Assembly: GCA_914767715.1 (NCBI GenBank)
Contig: OU612065.1
Location: forward strand, 32,674,001-32,738,000
Length of the DNA stretch: 64,000 bases
Origin: Membranipora membranacea
Lineage: Eukaryota; Bryozoa; Gymnolaemata; Cheilostomatida; Membraniporidae
Direction: 5' to 3'
Part shown: positions 37,791 to 50,657 of the stretch, one piece after another
Layout of the letters: each line of letters opens with the position of its first letter
Numbering within the stretch: position 1 is the stretch's first letter
The notes under the pieces: generated by a model
What the model was told of the DNA's origin: nothing
The model's database searches: none
What the model saw: the letters and a program-made list of their open reading frames with translations, nothing else
Made by a program: the position numbers and the translations under genes

Positions 37791-40700
37791 CTTTTTTGAC
37801 GTTCGCAATGACGTCCCAACATCTCGTATGAAATATTAGCTCCCTGTGACGATGCGTATTCTATGGAGGTGTTTTGCAAGAAATTGACAAAAATCGATAG
37901 GTACGGTCCTGGGGAAATTGGCCAATAATTGGGCAGAATTCCTTACTTGCTTAGAAACGCTTGAAACTCTGTTTTGACGTTCGCAATGACGTCCCTATAT
38001 CTCATATAAAATATTAGCTCCCTGTGACGATGCGTATTCTATCGTGGTGTTTTGCAAGAAATTGACAAAAATCGATAGGTATGGTCCTGGGGAAATTGGC
38101 CAATAATTGGGCAGAATTCCTTACTCGCTTAGAAACGCTTGAAACTCTGTTTTGACGTTCGTGATGACGTCCATATATCTCTTATAAAATATTAGCTCCC
38201 TGTGATGATGCGTATTCTATCGAGGTGTTTTGCAAGAAATTGACAAAAATCGATAGGTACGGTCCTGGGGAAATTGGCCAATAATTGGGCAGAATTCCTT
38301 ACTCGCTTAGAAACGCTTCAAACTCTGTTTTGACGTTCGCAATGACGTCCCAATATCTCATATAAAATATTAACTCCCTGTGACGATGCTTATTCTATGG
38401 AGGTGTTTTGCAAGAAATTGACAAAAATCGATAGGTACGGTCCTGGGGAAATTGGCCAATAATTGGGCAGAATTCCTTACTCGCTTAGGAACGCTTGAAA
38501 CTCTGTTTTGACGTTCGTGATGACGTTCCTATATCTCATATAAAATATTAGCTCCCTGTGATGATGCGTATTCTATGGAGGTGTTTTGCAAGAAATTGAC
38601 AAAAATCGATAGGTACGGTCCTGGGGAAATTGGCCAATAATTGGGCAGAATTCCTTACTCGCTTAGAAACGCTTGAAACTCTGTTTTGACGTTCGCAATG
38701 ACGTCCCAATATCTCATATGAAATATTAGCTCCTTGTGAAGATGCGTATTCTATGGAGGTGTTTTGCAAGAAATTGACAAAAATTAATAGGTACGGTCCT
38801 GGGGAAATTGGCCAATAATTGGGCAGAATTCCTTACTCGCTTAGAAACGCTTGAAACTCTGTTTTGACGTTCGTGATGACGTCCCTATATCTCATATAAA
38901 ATATTAGCTCCCTGTGATGATGCGTTTTCTATCGAGGTGTTTTGCAAGAAATTGGCAAAGATCGATAGGTACGGTCCTGGGGAAATTGGCCAATAATTGG
39001 GCAGAATTCCTTACTCGGTTAGAAACGCTTGAAACTCTGTTTTGACGTTCGCAATGACGTCCCAATATCTCATATAAAATATTAGCTCCCTGTGACGATG
39101 CGTATTCTATGGAGGTCTTTTGCAAGAAATTGACAAAAATCGATAGGTACGGTCCTGGGGAAATTGGCCAATTATTGGGCAGAATTCCTTACTCGCTTAG
39201 AACCGATTGAAACTCTGTTTTGACATTCGCAATGACGTCCCAATATCTCATATGAAATATTAGCTCCCTGTGACGATGCGTATTCTATGGAGGTGTTTTG
39301 CAAGAAATTGACAAAAATCGATAGGTACGGTCCTGGGGAAATTGGCCAATAATTGGGCAGAATTCCTTACTCGCTTAGAAACGCTTGAAACTCTGTTTTG
39401 ACGTTCGCAATGACGTCCCAATATCTCATATAAAATATTAGCTCCCTGTGACGATGCGTATTCTATGGAGGTGTTTTGCAAGAAATGGACAAAAATCGAT
39501 AGGTACGGTCCTGGGGAAATTGGCCAATAATTGGGCAGAATTCCTTACTCGCTTAGAAACGCTTGAAACTCTGTTTTGACGTTCGCAATGACGTCCCAAT
39601 ATCTCATATGAAATATTAGCTCCCTGTGACGATGCGTATTCTATCGTGGTGTTTTGCAAGAAATTGACAAAAATCGATAGGTACGGTCCTGGGGAAATTG
39701 GCCAATAATTTGGCAGAATTGCTTACTCGCTTAGAAACGCTTGAAACTCAGTTTTGACGTTCGTGATGACGTCCATATATCTCTTATAAAATATTAGCTC
39801 CCTGTGATGATGCGTATTCTATCGAGGTGATTTGCAAGAAATTGACAAAAATCGATAGGTACGGTCCTGGGGAAATTGGCCAATAATTGGGCAGAATTCC
39901 TTACTCGCTTAGAAACGCTTGAAACTCTGTTTTGACGTTCGCAATGACGTCCCAATATCTCATATAAAATATTAACTCCCTGTGACGATGCGTATTCTAT
40001 GGAGGTGTTTTGCAAGAAATTGACAAAAATCGATAGGTACGGTCCTGGGGAAATTGGCCAATAATTGGGCAGAATTCCTTACTCGCTTAGGAACGCTTGA
40101 AACTCTGTTTTGACGTTCGTGATGACGTTCCTATATCTCATATAAAATATTAGCTCCCTGTGATGATGCGTATTCTATCGAAGTGTTTTGCAAGAAATTG
40201 ACAAAAATCGATAGGTACGGTCCTGGAAAAATCGGCCAATAATTGGGCAGAATTCCTTACTCGCTTAGAAACGCTTGAAACTCTGTTTTGACGTTCGTGA
40301 TGACGTCCCTATATCTCATATAAAATATTAGCTCCCTGTGATGATGCGTATTCTATCGAAGTGTTTTGCAAGAAATGGACAAAAATCGATAGGTACGGTC
40401 CTGGGGAAATTGGCCAATAATTGGGCAGAATTCCTTACTCGCTTAGAAACGCTTGAAACTCTGTTTTGACGTTCGTGATGACGTCCCTATATCTCATATA
40501 AAATATTAGCTCCCTGTGATGATGCGTATTCTATCGAAGTGTTTTGCAAGAAATTGACAAAAATCGATAGGTACGGTCCTGGAAAAATTGGCCAATAATT
40601 GGGCAGAATTCCTTACTCGCTTAGAAACGCTTGAAACTATGTTTTGACGTTCGTGATAAAGTCCCTATATCTCATATAAAATATTAGCTCCCTGTGATGA

Positions 40701-43486
40701 TGCGTATTCTATCGAGGTGTTTTGCAAGAAATTGACAAAAATCGATAGGTACGGTCCTGGGGAAATTGGCCAATAATTGGGCAGAATTCCTTACTCGCTT
40801 AGAAACGCTTGAAACTCTTTTTTGACGTTCGCAATGACGTCCCAACATCTCGTATGAAATATTAGCTCCCTGTGACGATGCGTATTCTATGGAGGTGTTT
40901 TGCAAGAAATTGACAAAAATCGATAGGTACGGTCCTGGGGAAATTGGCCAATAATTGGGCAGAATTCCTTACTTGCTTAGAAACGCTTGAAACTCTGTTT
41001 TGACGTTCGCAATGACGTCCCAATATCTCATATGAAATATTAGCTCCCTGTGACGATGCGTATTCTATCGTGGTGTTTTGCAAGAAATTGACAAAAATCG
41101 ATAGGTATGGTCCTGGGGAAATTGGCCAATAATTGGGCAGAATTCCTTACTCGCTTAGAAACGCTTGAAACTCTGTTTTGACGTTCGTGATGACGTCCAT
41201 ATATCTCTTATAAAATATTAGCTCCCTGTGATGATGCGTATTCTATCGAGGTGTTTTGCAAGAAATTGACAAAAATCGATAGGTACGGTCCTGGGGAAAT
41301 TGGCCAATAATTGGGCAGAATTCCTTACTCGCTTAGAAACGCTTCAAACTCTGTTTTGACGTTCGCAATGACGTCCCAATATCTCATATAAAATATTAAC
41401 TCCCTGTGACGATGCTTATTCTATGGAGGTGTTTTGCAAGAAATTGACAAAAATCGATAGGTACGGTCCTGGGGAAATTGGCCAATAATTGGGCAGAATT
41501 CCTTACTCGCTTAGGAACGCTTGAAACTCTGTTTTGACGTTCGTGATGACGTTCCTATATCTCATATAAAATATTAGCTCCCTGTGATGATGCGTATTCT
41601 ATGGAGGTGTTTTGCAAGAAATTGACAAAAATCGATAGGTACGGTCCTGGGGAAATTGGCCAATAATTGGGCAGAATTCCTTACTCGCTTAGAAACGCTT
41701 GAAACTCTGTTTTGACGTTCGCAATGACGTCCCAATATCTCATATGAAATATTAGCTCCTTGTGAAGATGCGTATTCTATGGAGGTGTTTTGCAAGAAAT
41801 TGACAAAAATTAATAGGTACGGTCCTGGGGAAATTGGCCAATAATTGGGCAGAATTCCTTACTCGCTTAGAAACGCTTGAAACTCTGTTTTGACGTTCGT
41901 GATGACGTCCCTATATCTCATATAAAATATTAGCTCCCTGTGATGATGCGTTTTCTATCGAGGTGTTTTGCAAGAAATTGGCAAAGATCGATAGGTACGG
42001 TCCTGGGGAAATTGGCCAATAATTGGGCAGAATTCCTTACTCGGTTAGAAACGCTTGAAACTCTGTTTTGACGTTCGCAATGACGTCCCAATATCTCATA
42101 TAAAATATTAGCTCCCTGTGACGATGCGTATTCTATGGAGGTCTTTTGCAAGAAATTGACAAAAATCGATAGGTACGGTCCTGGGGAAATTGGCCAATAA
42201 TTGGGCAGAATTCCTTACTCGCTTAGAACCGATTGAAACTCTGTTTTGACATTCGCAATGACGTCCCAATATCTCATATGAAATATTAGCTCCCTGTGAC
42301 GATGCGTATTCTATGGAGGTGTTTTGCAAGAAATTTACAAAAATCGATAGGTACGGTCCTGGGGAAATTGGCCAATAATTTGGCAGAATTGCTTACTCGC
42401 TTAGAAACGCTTGAAACTCAGTTTTGACGTTCGTGATGACGTCCATATATCTCTTATAAAATATTAGCTCCCTGTGATGATGCGTATTCTATCGAGGTGT
42501 TTTGCAAGAAATTGACAAAAATCGATAGGTACGGTCCTGGGGAAATTGGCCAATAATTGGGCAGAATTCCTTACTCGCTTAGAAACGCTTGAAACTCTGT
42601 TTTGACGTTCGCAATGACGTCCCAATATCTCATATAAAATATTAACTCCCTGTGACGATGCGTATTCTATGGAGGTGTTTTGCAAGAAATTGACAAAAAT
42701 CGATAGGTACGGTCCTGGGGAAATTGGCCAATAATTGGGCAGAATTCCTTACTCGCTTAGGAACGCTTGAAACTCTGTTTTGACGTTCGTGATGACGTTC
42801 CTATATCTCATATAAAATATTAGCTCCCTGTGATGATGCGTATTCTATCGAAGTGTTTTGCAAGAAATTGACAAAAATCGATAGGTACGGTCCTGGAAAA
42901 ATCGGCCAATAATTGGGCAGAATTCCTTACTCGCTTAGAAACGCTTGAAACTCTGTTTTGACGTTCGTGATGACGTCCCTATATCTCATATAAAATATTA
43001 GCTCCCTGTGATGATGCGTATTCTATCGAAGTGTTTTGCAAGAAATGGACAAAAATCGATAGGTACGGTCCTGGGGAAATTGGCCAATAATTGGGCAGAA
43101 TTCCTTACTCGCTTAGAAACGCTTGAAACTCTGTTTTGACGTTCGTGATGACGTCCCTATATCTCATATAAAATATTAGCTCCCTGTGATGATGCGTATT
43201 CTATCGAAGTGTTTTGCAAGAAATTGACAAAAATCGATAGGTACGGTCCTGGAAAAATTGGCCAATAATTGGGCAGAATTCCTTACTCGCTTAGAAACGC
43301 TTGAAACTATGTTTTGACGTTCGTGATAAAGTCCCTATATCTCATATAAAATATTAGCTCCCTGTGATGATGCGTATTCTATCGAGGTGTTTTGCAAGAA
43401 ATTGACAAAAATCGATAGGTACGGTCCTGGGGAAATTGGCCAATAATTGGGCAGAATTCCTTACTCGCTTAGAAACGCTTGAAACT
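37791..43486. repeat. Tandem 17-mer/15-mer higher-order pair (3,026 and 2,670 bp)
   Basis: Copy one runs about 37791-40816 and copy two about 40817-43486; both open at CTCTTTTTTGACG with CAACATCTCG. Shared private markers are AAACGCTTCAAACTC, GATGCTTATTC, AAAATTAATAGG, AAATTGGCAAAGATCG with TACTCGGTTAG, GGAGGTCTTTTGC, AATTGCTTACTCG and AAACTCAGTTTTG. The offset drops from 3,026 to 2,670 bp between about 39.3 and 39.7 kb, so copy two lacks two monomers present in copy one. Confidence 0.88.
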
Positions 43487-46022
43487 CTGTTTTGACGTTC
43501 GCAATGACGTCCCAATATCTCATATGAAATATTAGCTCCCTGTGACGATGCGTATTCTATCGTGGTGTTTTGCAAGAAATTGACAAAAATCGATAGGTAC
43601 GGTCCTGGGGAAATTGGCCAATAATTGGGCAGAATTCCTTACTCGCGTAGAAACGCTTGAAACTCTGTTTTGACGTTCGTGGTGACGTCCCTATATCTCT
43701 TATAAAATATTAGCTCCCTGTGATGATGCGTATTCTATGGAGGTGTTTTGCAAGAAATTTACAAAAATCGATAGGTACGGTCCTGGGGAAATTGGCCAAT
43801 AATTGGGCAGAATTCCTTACTCGCTTAGAAACGCTTGAAACTCTGTTTTGACGTTCGCAATGAAGTCCCAATATCTCATATGAAATATTAGCTCCATATG
43901 ACGATGCGTATTCTATGGAGGTGTTTTGCAAGAAATTGACAAAAATCGATAGGTACGGTCCTGGGGAAATTGGCCAATAATTGGGCAGATTTCCTTACTC
44001 GCTTAGAAACGCTTGAAACTCTGTTTTGACGTTCGTGATGACGTTCCTATATCTCATATGAAATATTAGCTCCCTGTGATGATGCGTATTCTATCGAAGT
44101 GTTTTGCAAGAAATTGACAAAAATCGATAGGTACGGTCCTGGAAAAATCGGCCAATAATTGGGCAGAATTCCTTATTGCTTAGAAACGCTTGAAACTCTT
44201 TTTTGACGTTCGCAATGACGTCCCAACATCTCGTATGAAATATTAGCTCCCTGTGACGATGCGTATTCTATGGAGGTGTTTTGCAAGAAATTGACAAAAA
44301 TCGATAGGTACGGTCCTGGGGAAATTGGCCAATAATTGGGCAGAATTCCTTACTCGCTTAGAAACGCTTGAAACTCTGTTTTGACGTTCGCAATGACGTC
44401 CCAATATCTCATATAAAATATTAACTCCCTGTGACGATGCGTATTCTATGGAGGTGTTTTGCAAGAAATTGACAAAAATCGATAGGTACGGTCCTGGGGA
44501 AATTGGCCAATAATTGGGCAGAATTCCTTACTCGCTTAGTAACGCTTGAAACTCTGTTTTGACGTTCGCAATGACGTCCCAATATCTCATATAAAATATT
44601 AGCTCCCTGTGACGATGCGTATTCTATGGAGGTGCTTTGCAAGAATTGGACAAAAATCGATAGGTACGGTCCTGGGGAAATTGGCCAATAATTGGGCAGA
44701 ATTCCTTACTCGCTTAGAAACGTTTGAAACTCTGTTTTGACGTTCGTGATGACGTCCCTATATCTCATATAAAATATTAGCTCCCTGTGATGATGCGTAT
44801 TCTATCGAAGTGTTTTGCAAGAAATGGACAAAAATCAATAGATACGGTCCTGGGTAAATTGGCCAATAATTGGGCAGAATTCCTTACTCGCTTAGAAACG
44901 TTTGAAACTCTGTTTTGACGTTCGTGATGACGTCCCTATATCTCATATAAAATATTAGCTCCCTGTGATGATGCGTATTCTATCGAAGTGTTTTGCAAGA
45001 AATTGACAAAAATCGATAGGTACGGTCCTGGAAAAATTGGCCAATAATTGGGCAGAATTCCTTACTCGCTTAGAAACGCTTGAAACTATGTTTTAACGTT
45101 CGTGATAAAGTCCCTATATCTCATATAAAATATTAGATCCCTGTGATGATGCGTATTCTATCGAGGTGTTTTGCAAGAAATTGACAAAAATCGATAGGTA
45201 CGGTCCTGGGGAAATTGGCCAATAATTGGGCAGAATTCCTTACTCGCTTAGTAACGCTTGAAACTCTGTTTTGACGTTCGCAATGACGTCCCAATATCTC
45301 AAATGAAATATTAGCTCCCTGTGACGATGCGTATTCTATCGTGGTGTTTTGCAAGAAATTGACAAAAATCGATAGGTACGGTCCTGGGGAAATTGGCCAA
45401 TAATTGGGCAGAATTCCTTACTCGCTTAGAAACGCTTGAAACTCTGTTTTGACGTTCGCAATGACGTCCCAATATCTCATATGAAATATTAGCTCCCTGT
45501 GACGATGCGTATTCTATCGTGGTGTTTTGCAAGAAATTGACAAAAATCGATAGGTACGGTCCTGGGGAAATTGGCCAATAATTGGGCAAAATTCCTTACT
45601 CGCTTAGAAACGCTTGAAACTCTGTTTTGAAATTCGCAATGACGTCCCAATATCTCATATAAAATATTAACTCCCTGTGACGATGCGTATTCTATGGAGG
45701 TGTTTTGCAAGAAATTGACAAAAATCGATAGGTACGGTCCTGGGGAAATTGGCCAATAATTGGGCAGAATTCCTTACTCGCTTAGAAACGCTTGAAACTC
45801 TGTTTTGACGTTCGCAATGACGTCCCAATATCTCATATAAAATATTAACTCCCTGTGACGATGCGTATTCTATGGAGGTGTTTTGCAAGAAATGGACAAA
45901 AATCGATAGGTACGGTCCTGGGGAAATTGGCCAATAATTGGGCAGAATTCCTTACTCGCTTAGAAACGCTTGAAACTCTGTTTTGATGTTCGCAATGACG
46001 TCCCAATATCTCATATAAAATA
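43487..46022. repeat. A/B array between the 17-mer pair and the fourth decamer
   Basis: Mostly in-phase A/B units, with one 1-bp deletion near 44175 (CCTTATTGC for CCTTACTCGC) that shifts the phase by one base. Its second half is the copy of 24.3-25.95 kb. No gene or foreign sequence is seen. Confidence 0.85.
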
Positions 46023-47803
46023 TTAGCTCCCTGTGACGATGCCTATTCTATGGAGGTGTTTTGCAAGAAATTGACAAAAATCGATAGGTACGGTCCTGGG
46101 GAAATTGGCCAATAATTGGGCAGAATTCCTTACTCGCTTAGAAACGTTTGAAACTCTTTTTTGACGTTCGCAATGAAGTCCCAACATCTCGTATGAAATA
46201 TTAGCTCCCTGTGACGATGCGTATTCTATGGAGGTGTTTTGCAAGAAATTGACAAAAATCGATAGGTACGGTCCTGGGGAAATTGGCCAATAATTGGGCA
46301 GAATTCCTTACTCGCTTAGAAACGCTTGAAACTCTGTTTTGACGTTCGCAATGACGTCCCAATATCTCATATGAAATATTAGCTCCCTGTGACGATGCGT
46401 ATTCTATCGTGGTGTTTTGCAAGAAATTGACAAAAATCGATAGGTACGGTCCTGGGGAAATTGGCCAATAATTGGGCAGAATTCCTTACTCGCTTAGGAA
46501 CGCTTGAAACTCTGTTTTGACGTTCGTGATGACGTTCCTATATCTCATATAAAATATTAGCTCCCTGTGATGATGCGTATTCTATCGAAGTGTTTTGCAA
46601 GAAATTGACAAAAATCGATAGGTACGGTCCTGGAAAAATCGGCCAATAATTGGGCTGAATTCCTTACTCGCTTAGAAACGCTTGAAACTCTGTTTAGACG
46701 TTCGCAATGACGTCCCAATATCTCATATAAAATATTAACTCCCTGTGACGATGCGTATTCTATGGAGGTGTTTTGCAAGAAATTGACAAAAATCGATAGG
46801 TACGGTCCTGGGGAAATTGGCCAATAATTGGGCAGAATTCCTTACTCGCTTAGAAACGTTTGAAACTCTGTTTTGACGTTCGTGATGACGTCCCTATATC
46901 TCATATAAAATATTAGCTCCCTGTGATGATGCGTATTCTATCGAAGTGTTTTGCAAGAAATTGACAAAAATCGATAGGTACGGTCCTGGAAAAATTGGCC
47001 AATAATTGGGCAGAATTCCTTACTCGCTTAGAAACGCTTGAAACTATGTTTTAACGTTCGTGATAAAGTCCCTATATCTCATATAAAATATTAGCTCCCT
47101 GTGATGATGCGTATTCTATCGAGGTGTTTTGCAAGAAATTGACAAAAATCGATAGGTACGGTCCTGGGGAAATTGGCCAATAATTGGGCAGAATTCCTTA
47201 CTCGCTTAGTAACGCTTGAAACTCTGTTTTGACGTTCGCAATGACGTCCCAATATCTCATATGAAATATTAGCTCCCTGTGACGATGCGTATTCTATCGT
47301 GGTGTTTTGCAAGAAATTGACAAAAATCGATAGGTACGGTCCTGGGGAAATTGGCCAATAATTGGGCAGAATTCCTTACTCGCTTAGAAACGCTTGAAAC
47401 TCTGTTTTGACGTTCGTGATGACGTCCCTATATCTCTTATAAAATATTAGCTCCCTGTGATGATGCGTATTCTATCGAGGTGTTTTGCAAGAAATTGACA
47501 AAAATCGATAGGTACGGTCCTGGGGAAAATGGCCAATAATTGGGCAAAATTCCTTACTCGCTTAGTAACGCTTGAAACTCTGTTTTGACGTTCGCAATGA
47601 CCTCCCAATATCTCATATGAAGTATTAGCTCCCTGTGAAGATGCGTATTCTATGGAGGTGTTTTGCAAGAAATTGACAAAAAATTGATAGGTACGGTCCT
47701 GGGGAAATTGGCCAATAATTGGGCAGAATTCCTTACTCGCTTAGAAACGCTTGAAACTCTGTTTTGACGTTCGTGATGACGTCCCTATATCTCATATAAA
47801 ATA
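46023..47803. repeat. Fourth, detached decamer copy
   Basis: This matches 31962-33742 at an offset of 14,061 bp and carries all decamer markers, including CTGTTTAGACG, CTATGTTTTAACG and GGGGAAAATGG. It leads directly into 20-mer sequence, as at 33 kb, so the decamer to 20-mer junction itself has been duplicated. Confidence 0.88.
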
Positions 47804-50657
47804 TTAGCTCCCTGTGATGATGCGTTTTCTATCGAGGTGTTTCCCAAGAAATTGACAAAGATCGATAGGTACGGTCCTGGGGAAATTGGCCAATAATTGG
47901 GCAGAATTCCTTACTCGCTTAGAAACGCTTGAAACTCTGTTTTGACGTTCGCAATGACGTCCCAATATCTCATATAAAATATTAGCTCCCTGTGACGATG
48001 CGTATTCTATGGAGGTGTTTTGCAAGAAATTGACAAAAATCGATAGGTACGGTCCTGGGGAAATTGGCCAATAATTGGGCAGAATTCCTTACTCGCTTAG
48101 AACCGATTGAAACTCTGTTTTGCCATTCGCAATGACGTCCCAATATCTCATATGAAATATTAGCTCCCTGTGACGATGCGTATTCTATGGAGGTGTTTTG
48201 CAAGAAATTGACAAAAATCGATAGGTACGGTCCTGGGGAAATTGGCCAATATTTGGGCAGAATTCCTTACTCGCTTAGAGACGCTTGAAACTCTGTTTTG
48301 ACGTTCGCAATGACGTCCCAATATCTCATATAAAATATTAGCTCCCTGTGACGATGCGTATTCTATGGAGGTGTTTTGCAAGAAATGGACAAAAATCGAT
48401 AGGTACGGTCCTGGGGAAATTGGCCAATAATTGGGCAGAATTCCTTACTCGCTTAGAAACGCTTGAAACTCTGTTTTGACGTTCGCAATGACGTCCCAAT
48501 ATCTCATATAAAATATTAGCTCCCTGTGACGATTGCCTATTCTATGGAGGTGTTTTGCAAGAAATTGACAAAAATCGATAGGTACGGTCCTGGGGAAATT
48601 GGCCAATAATTGGGCAGAATTCCTTACTCGCTTAGAAACGCTTGAAACTCTTTTTTGACGTTCGCAATGACGTCCCAACATCTCGTATGAATTATTAGCT
48701 CCCTGTGACGATGCGTATTCTATGGAGGTGTTTTTGCAAGAAATTGACAAAAATCGATAGGTACGGTCCTGGGGAAATTGGCCAATAATTGGGCAGAATT
48801 CCTTACTCGCTTAGAAACGCTTGGAAACTCTGTTTTGACGTTCGCAATGACGTCCCAATATCTCATATGAAATATTAGCTCCCTGTGACGATGCGTATTC
48901 TATCGTGGTGTTTTGCAAGAAATTGACAAAAATCGATAGGTACGGTCCTGGGGAAATTGGCCAATAATTGGGCAGAATTCCTTACTCGCTTAGAAACGGT
49001 TTGAAACTCTGTTTTGACGTTCGTGATGACGTCCATATATCTCTTATAAAATATTAGCGCCCTGTGATGATGCGTATTCTATCGAGGTGTTTTGCAAGAA
49101 ATTGACAAAAATTGATAGGTACGGTCCTGGGGAAATTGGCCAATAATTGGGCAGAATTCCTTACTCGCTTAGAAACGCTTGAAACTCTGTTTTGACGTTC
49201 GCAATGACGTCCCTATATCTCATATAAAATATTAACTCCCTGTGACGATGCGTATTCTATGGAGGTGTTTTGCAAGAAATTGACAAAAATCGATAGGTAC
49301 GGTCCTGGGGAAATTGGCCAATAATTGGGCAGAATTCCTTACTCGCTTAGGAACGCTTGAAACTCTGTTTTGACGTTCGTGATGACGTTCCTATATCTCA
49401 TATAAAATATTAGCTCCCTGTGATGATGCGTATTCTATCGAAGTGTTTTGCAAGAAATTGACAAAAAATCGATAGGTACGGTCCTGGAAAAATCGGCCAA
49501 TAATTGGGCAGAATTCCTTACTCGCTTAGAAACGCTTGAAACTCTGTTTTGACGTTCGCAATGACGTCCCAATATCTCATATAAAATATTAACTCCCTGT
49601 GACGATGCGTATTCTATGGAGGTGTTTTGCAAGAAATTGACAAAAATCGATAGGTACGGTCCTGGGGAAATTGGCCAATAATTGGGCAGAATTCCTTACT
49701 CGCTTAGAAACACTTGAAACTCTGATTTGACGTTCTTGATGACGTCCCTATATCACTTATAAAATATTAGCTCCCTGTGATGATGCGTATTCTATGGAGG
49801 TGTTTTGCAAGAAATTGACAAAAATCGATAGGTACGGTCCTGGGGAAATTGGCCAATAATTGGGGCAGAATTACTTACCTGCTTAGTAACGCTTGAAACT
49901 CTGTTTTGACGTTCGCAATGACGTCCCAATATCTCATATAAAATATTAGCTCCCTGTGACGATCCGTATTCTATGGAGGTGTTTTGCAAGAAATGGACAA
50001 AAATCGATAGGTACGGTCCTGGGGAAATTGACCAATAATTGGGCAGAATTCCTTACTCGCTTAGAAACGCTTGAAACTCTGTTTTGACGTTCGTGATGGA
50101 CATCCCTATATCTCATATAAAATATTAGCTCCCTGTGATGATGCGTATTCTATCGAAGTGTTTTGCAAGAAATGGACAAAAATCGTTAGGTACGGTCCTG
50201 GGGAACTTGGCCAATAATTGGGCAGAATTCCTTACTCGCTTAGAAACGCTTGAAACTCTGTTTTGACGTTCGCAATGACGTCCCAATATCTCATATGAAA
50301 TATTAGCTCCCTGTGACGATGCGTATTCCGTGGAGGTGTTTTGCAAGAAATTGACAAAAATCGATAGGTACGGTCCTGGGGAAATTGGCCAATAATTGGG
50401 CAGAATTCTTACTCGCTTAGAAACGCTTGAAACTCTGTTTTGACGTTCGTGATGACGTCCCTATATCTCATATAAAATATTAGCTCCCTGTGATGATGCG
50501 TATTCTATCGAAGTGTTTTGCAAGAAATTGACAAAAATCGATAGGTACGGTCCTGGAAAAATTGGCCAATAATTGGGCAGAATTCCTTACTCGCTTAGAA
50601 ACGCTTGAAACTATGTTTTAACGTTCGTGATAAAGTCCCTATATCTCATATAAAATA
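47091..50657. repeat. 20-mer higher-order unit, tandem copy 1
   Basis: Twenty monomers spanning 3,567 bp, i.e. 3,560 plus a net 7 bases of small indels that lie in the dense indel patch. The order matches 33030-36589 to GGGGAACTTGG and ATTCCGTGG. It then passes through an AAACTATGTTTTAACG/GATAAAGTCC unit into the next copy. It also carries TTTCCCAAG for TTTTGCAAG near 47842. Confidence 0.87.
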
